Shown here: piece by piece, positions 1 through 6,502 of the stretch
How the letters are laid out: each line of letters starts with the position of its first letter
Position numbering within the stretch: position 1 is the stretch's first letter
Origin: Sphingobacteriaceae bacterium
GTDB taxonomy: Bacteria; Bacteroidota; Bacteroidia; Sphingobacteriales; Sphingobacteriaceae
NCBI GenBank assembly: GCA_021740025.1
Contig: JAIPAN010000052.1
Coordinates: 1 to 7,357, forward strand
Direction of reading: 5' to 3'
Length of the DNA stretch: 7,357 bases
Made by a program: the position numbers and the translations under genes
Notes under the pieces: model-generated
The model's input: only the letters and a program-made list of their open reading frames with translations
The model's database searches: none
Told to the model about the DNA's origin: nothing

Positions 1-15
1 TTACAAACAAACCTA

Positions 16-2709
16 TTAATTAACTTTAAATTCTACTCGGCGATTTTTCTGACGTCCTTGAGGGGTTTTATTGCTTGCAATTGGTTTGGTGGAACCATAG
101 CCCACTGCAGCAATTCTACTACCATCAACACCAGCATCTTCCAAGTATGCTTTTACGGCTTCTGCTCTTTTACGACTTAACACTTTGTTTTTTGCAGGTA
201 CACCTACATTATCGGTGTGACCCGAAAGAATTAGTGTTAGTTCTGGGCGTTTTACCATGAGCGCTGCCAATTCATCTAAACTATCAAAGGAGTATGCTTT
301 GATTACCGATTTTCCGGTTTCAAACTGTAAATCGGATACGGCTGTAAAGATGATTTTTTCTTCTACTTTGGTTAAGGTAGGTACAGCAGTTATTGGGCAA
401 CCACCATTTGAGGCAGGACCAACTACATCTATACATTTATCATCTTTATCAGGCACACCGTCGCCATCTTTATCTGGGCAACCTTTACTTGCTAGGGTGC
501 CAAACACATCCGGACAAAGGTCGTCTGCATCACCCACGCCATCTTTATCTCTATCTGGACAACCTTTTAGTGCCAATAGTCCAGGAACGGTAGGGCAAGC
601 ATCTTCGCTATCGGCTATGCCATCTTTATCTGTATCTGGGCAGCCTTTAAAGGCCAGTGGTCCAGCTGCAGTTGGGCAAAGGTCATCTTTGTCAAGTACA
701 CCATCGCCATCTGTATCTGGGCATCCTTTTGTGGCCATAGGTCCTGCTAAGTCTGGGCAAGCATCATCTTTATCGGCCACGCCGTCGTTATCTCTATCTG
801 GGCAACCTTTTAGGGCAATGCTTCCGGGTACATCTGGGCAAAGATCTTGGCTATCGGCCACGCCGTCGTTATCTTTATCTGGGCAACCAAAGAGGGCTGC
901 TGTGCCTGGTGTATCTGGGCATTTATCGTCTTTATCGGCTATGCCATCACGATCTCTGTCTGGGCAACCTTTAGCATCTCTGCTACCTGGTAGGGTTGGA
1001 CATAAGTCGTCTTTATCAGCTATACCATCGCCATCGGCATCTGGACAACCTTGTGCAGAGAGTGGACCCGGAATGCTTGGACAATTATCGCCATTATCAG
1101 CTACACCATCACCATCAGAATCAGGACAACCTTTAGAAGAAGCTGGGCCTGGAAGGGTAGGGCAACCATCGTCTTTATCCGGAATGCCATCCTTGTCGGT
1201 ATCTGGCCATGGGCAGCCTTCATTTTCTACTGGTCCGGCTATGGTTGGGCATTTGTCTAATTTGTCGCTAATTTTATCACGATCGCGGTCTTTAATGCGT
1301 TTTTTACCGATCGAGAAGGTGATTCCTCCATATAAATTAAAAGACGTAAATTTTCCAATTCCTAGTGCGCCGCCTATATCATCCGTTCCGATAAAAAACG
1401 CCCCGCTACGGCTAGCTAAACCAATATTTATTTTTTTGAAGCGTGAAGAGTAGGTAATGGGTAAGGAGGTTTCAATGTTTGCTTTTTCAATACGAGGGGC
1501 AACTGAAAAAAGTGTCCCCATGGGGTCCAAAACATTTGGGTCTTTTTTTAATGGCCCCATATAATTAGCGGATATATATAAGTTTTTAAACACTTTTACA
1601 TCTACATTCATATTTAATCTGCTTGGTAGTTTAGCAGAATATTTAGCCGAAGATTGAACGTCGCCAGCATTTGGATAGATAGTTTTTAGAGAACCTTCTA
1701 TATCTGACATATCAAAGTTGATTGGAAGAGGCCATGCATAGTTTGGTGTATTATTAAGCAGGGTAACGGTTTTACCTGTTGAATAAGTAATTGATCCTAA
1801 ATCCGTTACAGCGGCACCAACTTTTAATACATATTTAGAAACGGAGTTATCATCCAATATTTTGCCATCAACTTCGTATTGGTAGTTTTTATATTTTGGG
1901 CGGTATTCATATTCTACACCGAAATCTGTACCAAAGCCCTGCCCGGCATTTTCAAGTATATTTTTTAGAGATAAACTATTACTATTTGGTGAAAATAGGT
2001 TTCCATTATTATACTGAAACTTCATGTTTACGCCACTGGTTAAAATGCCATTAGGTCCCCCATTGTCATAAATTGAAATATTAGAGTTGGTGCTATATAC
2101 CTGTGCATTTCCCCCACCTATAAGGTATTTGCCTGTAATACCAGCTTTAAACATATGATTGCCCGTATTTACTAATGCTCTGGCGTAGCTTAGCCCAACT
2201 TCAGAAAATATATGTGCATTTATTTTAAAATTGGTATTGGTATTTAAACCTACCAAATTTGTTCCATCTAAGCTATTGATGAGGGCATCCATAACGTTTT
2301 CGGGAACTTGGGTTGCTGTGCTTATTGAACGGGCTCTGCTTGTGAGTGCAAACGCTTGATTTTTGCCTTTGGAAAACACGAAGGATAAGGTACGAATATC
2401 CAAATTTAGATCCATGTTTTTGTTTAGTCCGTTTTGTTCTAAAGTTAGAACATCTTTGAGTTTTCCATCATTTAAAATGCTTTTAACAATTTGAGGAATG
2501 GATTTTGATACCCCATAATCGTTTGCAAAATAGAAATTGCCAGACAGTACATTGAACTGAAAATTTTGTTTGGAATCAGCAATTTTTGCGGGGTTAAAAT
2601 ACACCGAATGTACAGGCGAAAAATTGCTGTTGTTGAGTACATTAAACCCTTGGGCAAATACAGATGCTTGCAAGCCAAGTAGCAATAATAGGAGTGTAAC
2701 TTTTTTCAT
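16..2709 (-). CDS. DUF5723 / thrombospondin type 3 repeat / OmpA-family outer-membrane protein
   Basis: The 897-residue product probably ties the outer membrane to peptidoglycan. It begins with a signal peptide (MKK, a leucine run, then ASVFA-Q, likely cut near residue 19-20). Residues about 20-470 resemble the Bacteroidota DUF5723 region, a predicted outer-membrane barrel with many alternating aromatic/polar strands and an early phrase VYFNPAKIAD. Residues 474-772 are eleven DxDxDGxxDxxDxCP-type calcium-binding repeats. Residues about 785-897 form an OmpA C-terminal domain with HTDN (D833) and an NKVLSRKRAEAV segment whose R848 fits the conserved diaminopimelate-binding arginine, 15 residues after the aspartate. 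The ATG start is chosen because the signal peptide follows directly. It has its own putative promoter and appears monocistronic; no terminator is visible because its end lies 15 bases from the window edge. The domain assignment is firm. A structural or surface role is inferred, and no ligand or transport function can be read from the sequence. Confidence 0.93.
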   Translation of the reverse strand: MKKVTLLLLLLGLQASVFAQGFNVLNNSNFSPVHSVYFNPAKIADSKQNFQFNVLSGNFYFANDYGVSKSIPQIVKSILNDGKLKDVLTLEQNGLNKNMDLNLDIRTLSFVFSKGKNQAFALTSRARSISTATQVPENVMDALINSLDGTNLVGLNTNTNFKINAHIFSEVGLSYARALVNTGNHMFKAGITGKYLIGGGNAQVYSTNSNISIYDNGGPNGILTSGVNMKFQYNNGNLFSPNSNSLSLKNILENAGQGFGTDFGVEYEYRPKYKNYQYEVDGKILDDNSVSKYVLKVGAAVTDLGSITYSTGKTVTLLNNTPNYAWPLPINFDMSDIEGSLKTIYPNAGDVQSSAKYSAKLPSRLNMNVDVKVFKNLYISANYMGPLKKDPNVLDPMGTLFSVAPRIEKANIETSLPITYSSRFKKINIGLASRSGAFFIGTDDIGGALGIGKFTSFNLYGGITFSIGKKRIKDRDRDKISDKLDKCPTIAGPVENEGCPWPDTDKDGIPDKDDGCPTLPGPASSKGCPDSDGDGVADNGDNCPSIPGPLSAQGCPDADGDGIADKDDLCPTLPGSRDAKGCPDRDRDGIADKDDKCPDTPGTAALFGCPDKDNDGVADSQDLCPDVPGSIALKGCPDRDNDGVADKDDACPDLAGPMATKGCPDTDGDGVLDKDDLCPTAAGPLAFKGCPDTDKDGIADSEDACPTVPGLLALKGCPDRDKDGVGDADDLCPDVFGTLASKGCPDKDGDGVPDKDDKCIDVVGPASNGGCPITAVPTLTKVEEKIIFTAVSDLQFETGKSVIKAYSFDSLDELAALMVKRPELTLILSGHTDNVGVPAKNKVLSRKRAEAVKAYLEDAGVDGSRIAAVGYGSTKPIASNKTPQGRQKNRRVEFKVN
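394..1290 (-). repeat. Array of eleven thrombospondin type 3 repeats within the OmpA-family gene
   Basis: Residues 474-772 of the OmpA-family protein contain eleven consecutive units. Units 2 to 11 are each exactly 27 residues (81 bases) and follow the pattern DxDxDGxxDxxDxCPxxxGxxxxxGCP. Unit 1 is 29 residues because it ends GCPWP and has DRDRDKISD in place of the usual DGxxD. Unit 11 departs from CP to CI in its first cysteine motif. Each unit has two cysteines and about six acidic calcium-ligand positions. In this family such repeats are calcium-stabilised rod-like linkers, here placed between the predicted barrel and the peptidoglycan-binding domain. The linker segment between the two cysteines varies most, while the acidic core is nearly invariant. 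Confidence 0.93.
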
Positions 2710-2769
2710 AGTGCAATTGTTTATAAATGTTAAAGCTGTAATACCTATGTGTTTTCGGTACTATAGGAG

Positions 2770-2805
2770 CAAAACGTAAGCATGAGCTAAAAATTGTTTC
2801 AACAA
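2770..2805 (-). promoter_or_regulatory. Candidate Bacteroidota-type promoter for the OmpA-family gene
   Basis: On the minus strand, TACGTTTTG (2770-2778) is close to the -7 consensus TAnnTTTG of the Bacteroidota primary sigma factor. A TTG lies 21 bases upstream (2800-2802), with a second TTG three bases further. This would place the start of transcription roughly 50-55 bases before the ATG. The -7 box has one extra T relative to the consensus, so this is only a plausible call. Confidence 0.3.
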
Positions 2806-2825
2806 GCGTAAATTTTTGGGCAAAT

Positions 2826-2858
2826 AAAAAAGCCGAAACATTTTGTTTCGGCTTTTTT
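2826..2858 (-). terminator. Strong bidirectional rho-independent terminator after ahcY
   Basis: A perfect 14-bp inverted repeat pairs 2826-2839 with 2845-2858 around a five-base loop. The GC-containing core is GCCGAAAC, and both outer ends are six-base A/T runs, so a U-tract follows the hairpin whichever strand is transcribed. It starts 19 bases beyond the ahcY stop codon and is clearly that gene's terminator. It would also stop any plus-strand transcription coming from the left. Confidence 0.9.
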
Positions 2859-2877
2859 GAAGTAGCTTGGTGGTAAA

Positions 2878-4197
2878 TTAGTAGCGGTATTCGTCGGTTT
2901 TGAATGGCCCTGCTACATTTACGCCAATATAATCGGCCTGGTTTTGGTCTAAAACATCGAGCTCAACGCCAATTTTTTCTAAGTGTAAACGGGCTACTTT
3001 TTCATCTAAATATTTGGGTAGGGTGTACACTTTATTTTCGTACTTATCGGTATTTAACCATAGCTCAAGTTGAGCCAATGTTTGGTTTGTAAACGAAGCA
3101 GACATTACGAAAGATGGGTGGCCTGTGGCGCAACCCAAATTTACCAAACGACCTTCGGCAAGTACAATTACATCTTTACCATTGATGGTGTATTTATCTA
3201 CCTGTGGTTTTATTTCTACTTTTTTAGATCCGTAGTTTTTATTCAACCAGGCCATGTCAATTTCGTTATCGAAGTGGCCAATGTTACACACAATGGCTTT
3301 ATCCTTCATTGTTTTAAAGTGTTCTCCACGAACAATATTGCAGTTACCGGTAGCGGTTACTACAATGTCAGCCTCTTTTACAGCGTCAGCAAATTTTTTC
3401 ACTTCGTAGCCTTCCATTGCGGCTTGTAGTGCACAAATAGGATCAATTTCGGTAACAATTACACGCACACCTGCATTGCGTAACGAATCGGCAGAACCTT
3501 TACCTACGTCGCCAAAACCAGCAACTACAGCAACTTTTCCGGCCATCATTACATCGGTAGCCCGACGAATAGCATCTACTAAGGATTCGCGACAACCGTA
3601 TTTATTATCAAATTTAGATTTAGTTACTGAGTCGTTTACGTTGATTGCCGGCAAATGTAAGGTGCCGTTTTTCATACGTTCAATTAAGCGGTGAACACCG
3701 GTAGTGGTTTCTTCAGACAGTCCTTTAATACCCGAAATTAATTCGGGGTATTTATCAAAAACCATATTGGTTAAATCACCACCATCATCTAAAATCATGT
3801 TTAATGGTTTACGATCTTCGCCAAAAAATAAGGTTTGTTCAATGCACCAGTCAAATTCTTCTTCATTTAGACCTTTCCAAGCATAAACCTGAAAGCCGGC
3901 AGCGGCAATAGCTGATGCTGCATGATCTTGTGTAGAAAAAATATTGCACGACGACCAAGTAACTTCGGCACCTAAGGCTTTTAACGTTTCAATTAAAACG
4001 GCAGTTTGAATAGTCATGTGTAAGCAACCTGCAATGCGGGCTCCTTTTAAAGGCTGTGTTGCGCCATATTCTTTACGCAAGGCCATTAAGCCCGGCATTT
4101 CTGCTTCGGCTAATTCAATTTCTTTACGACCCCAATCGGCCAAAGTGATGTCTTTAACTTTAAAAGGTACGTAGGTTGTTGTGGCTACTGATGACAT
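2878..4197 (-). CDS. ahcY: Adenosylhomocysteinase (S-adenosyl-L-homocysteine hydrolase)
   Basis: This cytoplasmic NAD-dependent enzyme reversibly splits S-adenosylhomocysteine into adenosine and homocysteine, removing the product inhibitor of SAM-dependent methyltransferases. The 439 residues match the family's full length. Visible motifs are [11 protein letters not shown] with the active-site His60, the DDGGDLTN segment (about 137-144), [11 protein letters not shown] (161-171), [13 protein letters not shown] (186-198) with the equivalents of the catalytic Lys (K193) and Asp (D197), and the conserved Cys202. The Rossmann NAD loop GFGDVGKG is at 227-234. The C-terminal tail KTDEYRY supplies the Lys433 and Tyr437 that reach into the neighbouring subunit's NAD site in known structures. 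No key residue is missing. The ATG is the first methionine, 24 bases from a candidate -7 box. It has its own hairpin terminator, so it is probably a single-gene unit, divergent from the bacilliredoxin gene. Confidence 0.98.
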   Translation of the reverse strand: MSSVATTTYVPFKVKDITLADWGRKEIELAEAEMPGLMALRKEYGATQPLKGARIAGCLHMTIQTAVLIETLKALGAEVTWSSCNIFSTQDHAASAIAAAGFQVYAWKGLNEEEFDWCIEQTLFFGEDRKPLNMILDDGGDLTNMVFDKYPELISGIKGLSEETTTGVHRLIERMKNGTLHLPAINVNDSVTKSKFDNKYGCRESLVDAIRRATDVMMAGKVAVVAGFGDVGKGSADSLRNAGVRVIVTEIDPICALQAAMEGYEVKKFADAVKEADIVVTATGNCNIVRGEHFKTMKDKAIVCNIGHFDNEIDMAWLNKNYGSKKVEIKPQVDKYTINGKDVIVLAEGRLVNLGCATGHPSFVMSASFTNQTLAQLELWLNTDKYENKVYTLPKYLDEKVARLHLEKIGVELDVLDQNQADYIGVNVAGPFKTDEYRY

Positions 4198-4220
4198 AAA
4201 TTATTTAATAGTTTGAGCTG

Positions 4221-4228
4221 CAAAATTA
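4221..4228 (-). promoter_or_regulatory. Candidate -7 box for ahcY
   Basis: The minus-strand sequence TAATTTTG is an exact match to the Bacteroidota -7 consensus TAnnTTTG, with its near edge 24 bases upstream of the ahcY ATG. The nearest upstream TTG on this strand is 25 bases away, longer than the usual 19-21, so the -33 element is weak. The implied leader is too short to hold a SAM- or SAH-sensing riboswitch. Confidence 0.4.
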
Positions 4229-4304
4229 CTGAATTCTATTTGATTCTTGAAGTCAAGGTTATGTAAACTTATATTACCCAATAGTACTGGGCCGAAAGAA
4301 TTCG

Positions 4305-4312
4305 TATTTTTG
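4305..4312 (+). promoter_or_regulatory. Candidate -7 box for the bacilliredoxin gene
   Basis: TATTTTTG is an exact match to the Bacteroidota -7 consensus TAnnTTTG and ends 18 bases before the ATG of the bacilliredoxin gene. No TTG occurs at the expected distance upstream (only CTGG, closer than usual), so the -33 element is not convincing. It sits in the same 133-bp gap as the ahcY -7 box, with the two facing apart. Confidence 0.35.
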
Positions 4313-4330
4313 TTAAAAATATATTGAAAC

Positions 4331-4741
4331 ATGTATCCAGAATATTTAGTTGCTCCCATGCGTGAGGAGCTTACCAACGTAGGATTTACCGAATTAAAAA
4401 CCGCATCAGAAGTTGATACTGCCATAAAAGCTGGTGGTACTGCTTTAGTAGTGGTAAATTCGGTGTGTGGTTGTGCGGCTGCAAATGCCCGCCCAGGTGT
4501 GAGAGAGGCGGTAAGTGGCAGTAAAAAACCAAGCAATTTATATACTGTATTTGCCGGTATGGAAAAGGAAGCGGTTGATAGAGCAAGAGCACATATGGTG
4601 CCTTACTTGCCTTCATCGCCTTCAATTGCATTATTTAAAAATGGCGAATTGGTTCATATGATTGAACGTCATCAAATTGAAGGAAGAAGTGCCCAACTTA
4701 TTGCCGATAATTTAGCGGCAGCTTTTGAGCAATACTGCTAA
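4331..4741 (+). CDS. BrxA/BrxB family bacilliredoxin (YphP/YqiW type)
   Basis: The 136-residue product matches the full length of the DUF1094/bacilliredoxin family, small thioredoxin-fold proteins with a CGC active site. The motif NSVCGCAAANARPGV places the active cysteines at C46 and C48, preceded by a predicted beta strand (ALVVVNS). The later FAGMEKEAVDRAR and LPSSPSIALFKNGELV segments are typical, with the proline at the position of the thioredoxin-fold cis-Pro loop. A further cysteine is the last residue (C136). In Bacillus the family removes bacillithiol from protein mixed disulfides and has weak disulfide isomerase activity. Whether this organism makes bacillithiol cannot be told from the window, so the physiological thiol is inference. 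It starts with MYPEYL, as usual for the family. It has its own terminator and is probably transcribed alone. BrxA and BrxB cannot be told apart here, so no symbol is given. Confidence 0.95.
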   Translation: MYPEYLVAPMREELTNVGFTELKTASEVDTAIKAGGTALVVVNSVCGCAAANARPGVREAVSGSKKPSNLYTVFAGMEKEAVDRARAHMVPYLPSSPSIALFKNGELVHMIERHQIEGRSAQLIADNLAAAFEQYC

Positions 4742-4754
4742 TTGGTTTGTCATA

Positions 4755-4785
4755 AAAAAAGCTCCGATTTTTTCGGGGCTTTTTT
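4755..4785 (+). terminator. Bidirectional rho-independent terminator after the bacilliredoxin gene
   Basis: A 13-bp inverted repeat pairs 4755-4767 with 4773-4785 around a TTTTT loop, with one T-G wobble in the GCTCCGA/TCGGGGC core. Six A residues open it and six T residues close it, so it can act on both strands. It begins 13 bases past the bacilliredoxin stop codon. It may also be the first strong stop for folP transcripts arriving from the right, about 207 bases past the folP stop. Confidence 0.88.
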
Positions 4786-4831
4786 GTTTTAATAATAGTT
4801 GAGTAATAATTTTTACATTCCCCTGTACAGA

Positions 4832-4991
4832 TTAACATAGTTTATTGGTCTCTCCAAAGATCATTACAGCTAACATCTGTCTTAACTTGGTGATACTCGT
4901 TCCTAATCCATGGTTCAAGAAAAGTTTGTTACTAAACCAGTTGCTTCTACTTAGATGTTGGTAGATTCTGTAGGATAAAAATAGGTAAATT
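4832..4991 (-). other. Unassigned open frame in the folP-bacilliredoxin gap, possible decayed gene end
   Basis: The gap between the bacilliredoxin terminator and the folP stop has no convincing gene. One minus-strand frame stays open for about 50 codons up to a TAA at 4832-4834, and contains a helix-like stretch LGTSITKLRQMLAVMIFGE. It has no start codon near its beginning, stops lie just upstream in the same frame, and I cannot name a family. It might be the leftover end of a lost gene, such as a transposase or another accessory gene, or simply a chance open frame. Confidence 0.13.
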
Positions 4992-5897
4992 TTAGTTGGC
5001 CTGCAGTTTTGCTACTAATTTTATAGCTTCTACTGCAGGTTTTACATCGTGTACACGTAAAATATTTGCGCCCTTTTGCAGCGCTATGGTGTGTAGCACG
5101 GTAGTTCCGTTGAGGGCCTCGGCAGGGGTGCTGTCCAATGCCTTATAAATCATCGATTTTCTAGAAACCCCAGCCAATAGCGGCAAGCCCAGGCTATGCA
5201 ATTCTTGAAATCGATTTAATAATTCATAATTATGCTCTAGTGTTTTGGCAAAGCCGAAGCCGGGGTCTATAATCAGTTGGTTTGCACCCAATTTCTTTAA
5301 TTGGCTTAGTTTTTCGGAGAAATAGCTCAACACTTCGGCTAGCAAATCACTATAATTTGCTAGATTTTGCATGGTTTGAGGCGTGCCTTTTAGGTGCATT
5401 AAAATGTACGGCACCTGTAGCTGGGCCATGGTTTCAAACATGCGTTCATCTAATTGTCCGGCAGAAATATCATTAATAAGGTGCGCCCCTTCGTTAACAC
5501 TTTTTTTGGCAATTTCCGAACGAAAGGTATCTACCGAAATAATGGCTTCGGGAAATTCTTTAGCCAATGCTTTTACAGCTGGAAGTACCCGTTCGGCTTC
5601 TTCTTTTTCCGATACGTGCTCGGCACCTGGCCGAGAAGAATAGCCACCTAAATCGAGAAAATAAGCACCTTCTAGCACGTGTTTTTCTGCTTCTTTGAGC
5701 ACTTGATTTGTGGACGGGAGCTCATGGTGCCTACCGGATGATTGGTAAAAAGAGTCGGGTGTAAGGTTAATAATTCCCATTACTTTGGGCGTTTGCAGGT
5801 CAATAAGCCGCCCGCCACTACGTAGTGTGAATTTCTGCATATTTCCTGCCTCGGAGGCTGCAATATTCTGATGAAAATCTGTATTTTTACCCGTCAT
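4992..5897 (-). CDS. folP: Dihydropteroate synthase
   Basis: This enzyme joins p-aminobenzoate to hydroxymethyl-dihydropterin pyrophosphate to make dihydropteroate in folate synthesis; it is the sulfonamide target. The TIM-barrel signatures appear in order: VMGIINLTPDSF (39-50) with the metal/pyrophosphate Asn44, LDLGGYSSRPGA (81-92), ISVDTF with Asp123, INDIS (141-145) with Asn142, ILMHLKGTPQTMQ (165-177), IDPGFGFAKT (210-219), GVSRKSM with Lys247 (243-249), and LRVHDV with Arg281 and His283. All expected catalytic residues are present. The length of 301 is slightly above the usual 270-290 because of about 20 extra N-terminal residues. An internal Met20 (MQKFTLRSGGR) is a possible alternative start, although the first ATG sits well with the upstream promoter. 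The loop after the first signature reads SFYQSSGRHH rather than the common SFSDGG form, a variant I associate with Bacteroidota. It is divergent from the DUF1599 gene. Confidence 0.97.
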   Translation of the reverse strand: MTGKNTDFHQNIAASEAGNMQKFTLRSGGRLIDLQTPKVMGIINLTPDSFYQSSGRHHELPSTNQVLKEAEKHVLEGAYFLDLGGYSSRPGAEHVSEKEEAERVLPAVKALAKEFPEAIISVDTFRSEIAKKSVNEGAHLINDISAGQLDERMFETMAQLQVPYILMHLKGTPQTMQNLANYSDLLAEVLSYFSEKLSQLKKLGANQLIIDPGFGFAKTLEHNYELLNRFQELHSLGLPLLAGVSRKSMIYKALDSTPAEALNGTTVLHTIALQKGANILRVHDVKPAVEAIKLVAKLQAN

Positions 5898-5932
5898 TAT
5901 TTGGCAAAATACCGATAATTTTAGCTTTTATT

Positions 5933-5963
5933 CAAAAATATACCCGCATTTTGGCACAATCAA
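5933..5963 (-). promoter_or_regulatory. Bacteroidota-type promoter for folP
   Basis: On the minus strand, TATTTTTG (5933-5940) matches TAnnTTTG exactly. TTG (rc of 5961-5963) lies 20 bases upstream, within the normal 19-21 spacing. It implies a leader of about 28 bases before the folP ATG. The -33 element falls inside the first codons of the divergent DUF1599 gene, so the two genes share control sequence. This is the best-formed promoter in the window. Confidence 0.55.
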
Positions 5964-6502
5964 CCTCCGCAGCCTTCGACGCAGTTATTTATATCTGTAA
6001 AGAGTTGTTCTTAAAGAAAACAAAAGATTACGGAACAGCTTGGCGCATTTTGCGTTTATCGAGCATTACCGATCAGGTGTTTATCAAGGCCCAACGTATT
6101 CGTACCCTCGAGCAAAAAAAAGTTTCGAAAGTGGGTGAAGATATTGAATCGGAATACATCGGTATTGTAAATTATTGCGTTATTGCCATGTTGCAAGAGG
6201 AGTTGGGCGACGATACGGCTACCGAACTTTCGGTAGAAGAGGTAGATGTGCTATTTGATAGAAAGGTACAGGAAACCAAGGAGTTGATGTTTGCCAAAAA
6301 CCACGATTATGGCGAAGCTTGGCGTGATATGCGTATCAGCTCTTTAACCGATTTGATTTTAATGAAACTCTTGCGGGTAAAACAAATTGAAGATAACGAT
6401 GGCCAAACTTTGGCATCGGAAGGTATTAAAGCCAATTATCAAGATATGTTAAACTATTCCGTTTTTGCATTGATTAAAATTAGTGAAGGTGAAAAAATTT
6501 AG
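5951..6502 (+). CDS. Tandem DUF1599 domain protein, function unknown
   Basis: The 183-residue soluble, mostly helical protein contains two copies of the DUF1599 unit. Copy 1 spans about 9-83 and copy 2 about 99-177. Both share KELxxxKxxDYGxAWR, RxSSxTD and a KxxR pair, followed by an NYxVxA segment. DYG lies at 26-28 and 119-121, and SSxTD at 37-41 and 130-134, a constant offset of 93. The start is TTG: the frame has no ATG until about residue 80, well inside copy 1, and the family normally begins just before the AAFDAVI segment. DUF1599 has been associated by comparative genomics with nucleotide metabolism or modification, but I know of no biochemical proof and assign no reaction. It overlaps the downstream membrane-protein gene by about 14 bases, which suggests co-translation. 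No clear promoter of its own is visible in the 53-base gap with folP. Confidence 0.9.
   Translation: MAQSTSAAFDAVIYICKELFLKKTKDYGTAWRILRLSSITDQVFIKAQRIRTLEQKKVSKVGEDIESEYIGIVNYCVIAMLQEELGDDTATELSVEEVDVLFDRKVQETKELMFAKNHDYGEAWRDMRISSLTDLILMKLLRVKQIEDNDGQTLASEGIKANYQDMLNYSVFALIKISEGEKI

Noticed and set aside
394..1290. A CRISPR-like or satellite interpretation of the 81-base periodicity
   Set aside because: The units are contiguous, lack unique spacers between conserved repeats, and keep a single coding frame with calcium-binding motifs throughout.
257..1453. A 398-codon plus-strand open frame rich in Ser, Pro and Gly (repeating SLSGQP units)
   Set aside because: It is the antisense reading of the thrombospondin repeat array. 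The periodic SGQP pattern is the complement of the conserved GCPD-type codons, while the minus-strand frame has a signal peptide, recognised domains and full length.
3729..3750. Inverted repeat CCCGAAATTAATTCGGG inside ahcY
   Set aside because: It lies within conserved coding sequence of the enzyme and is not followed by a T-run, so it is most simply a coincidence of codons rather than a regulatory hairpin.
4198..4330. A possible SAH or SAM riboswitch in front of ahcY
   Set aside because: The best -7 box leaves a leader of only about 16 bases, and I see no matching multi-stem structure in the gap.
4201..4536. A 111-codon minus-strand frame just upstream of ahcY
   Set aside because: It runs antisense through the start of the bacilliredoxin gene, whose motifs are unmistakable, and it shows no family resemblance of its own.
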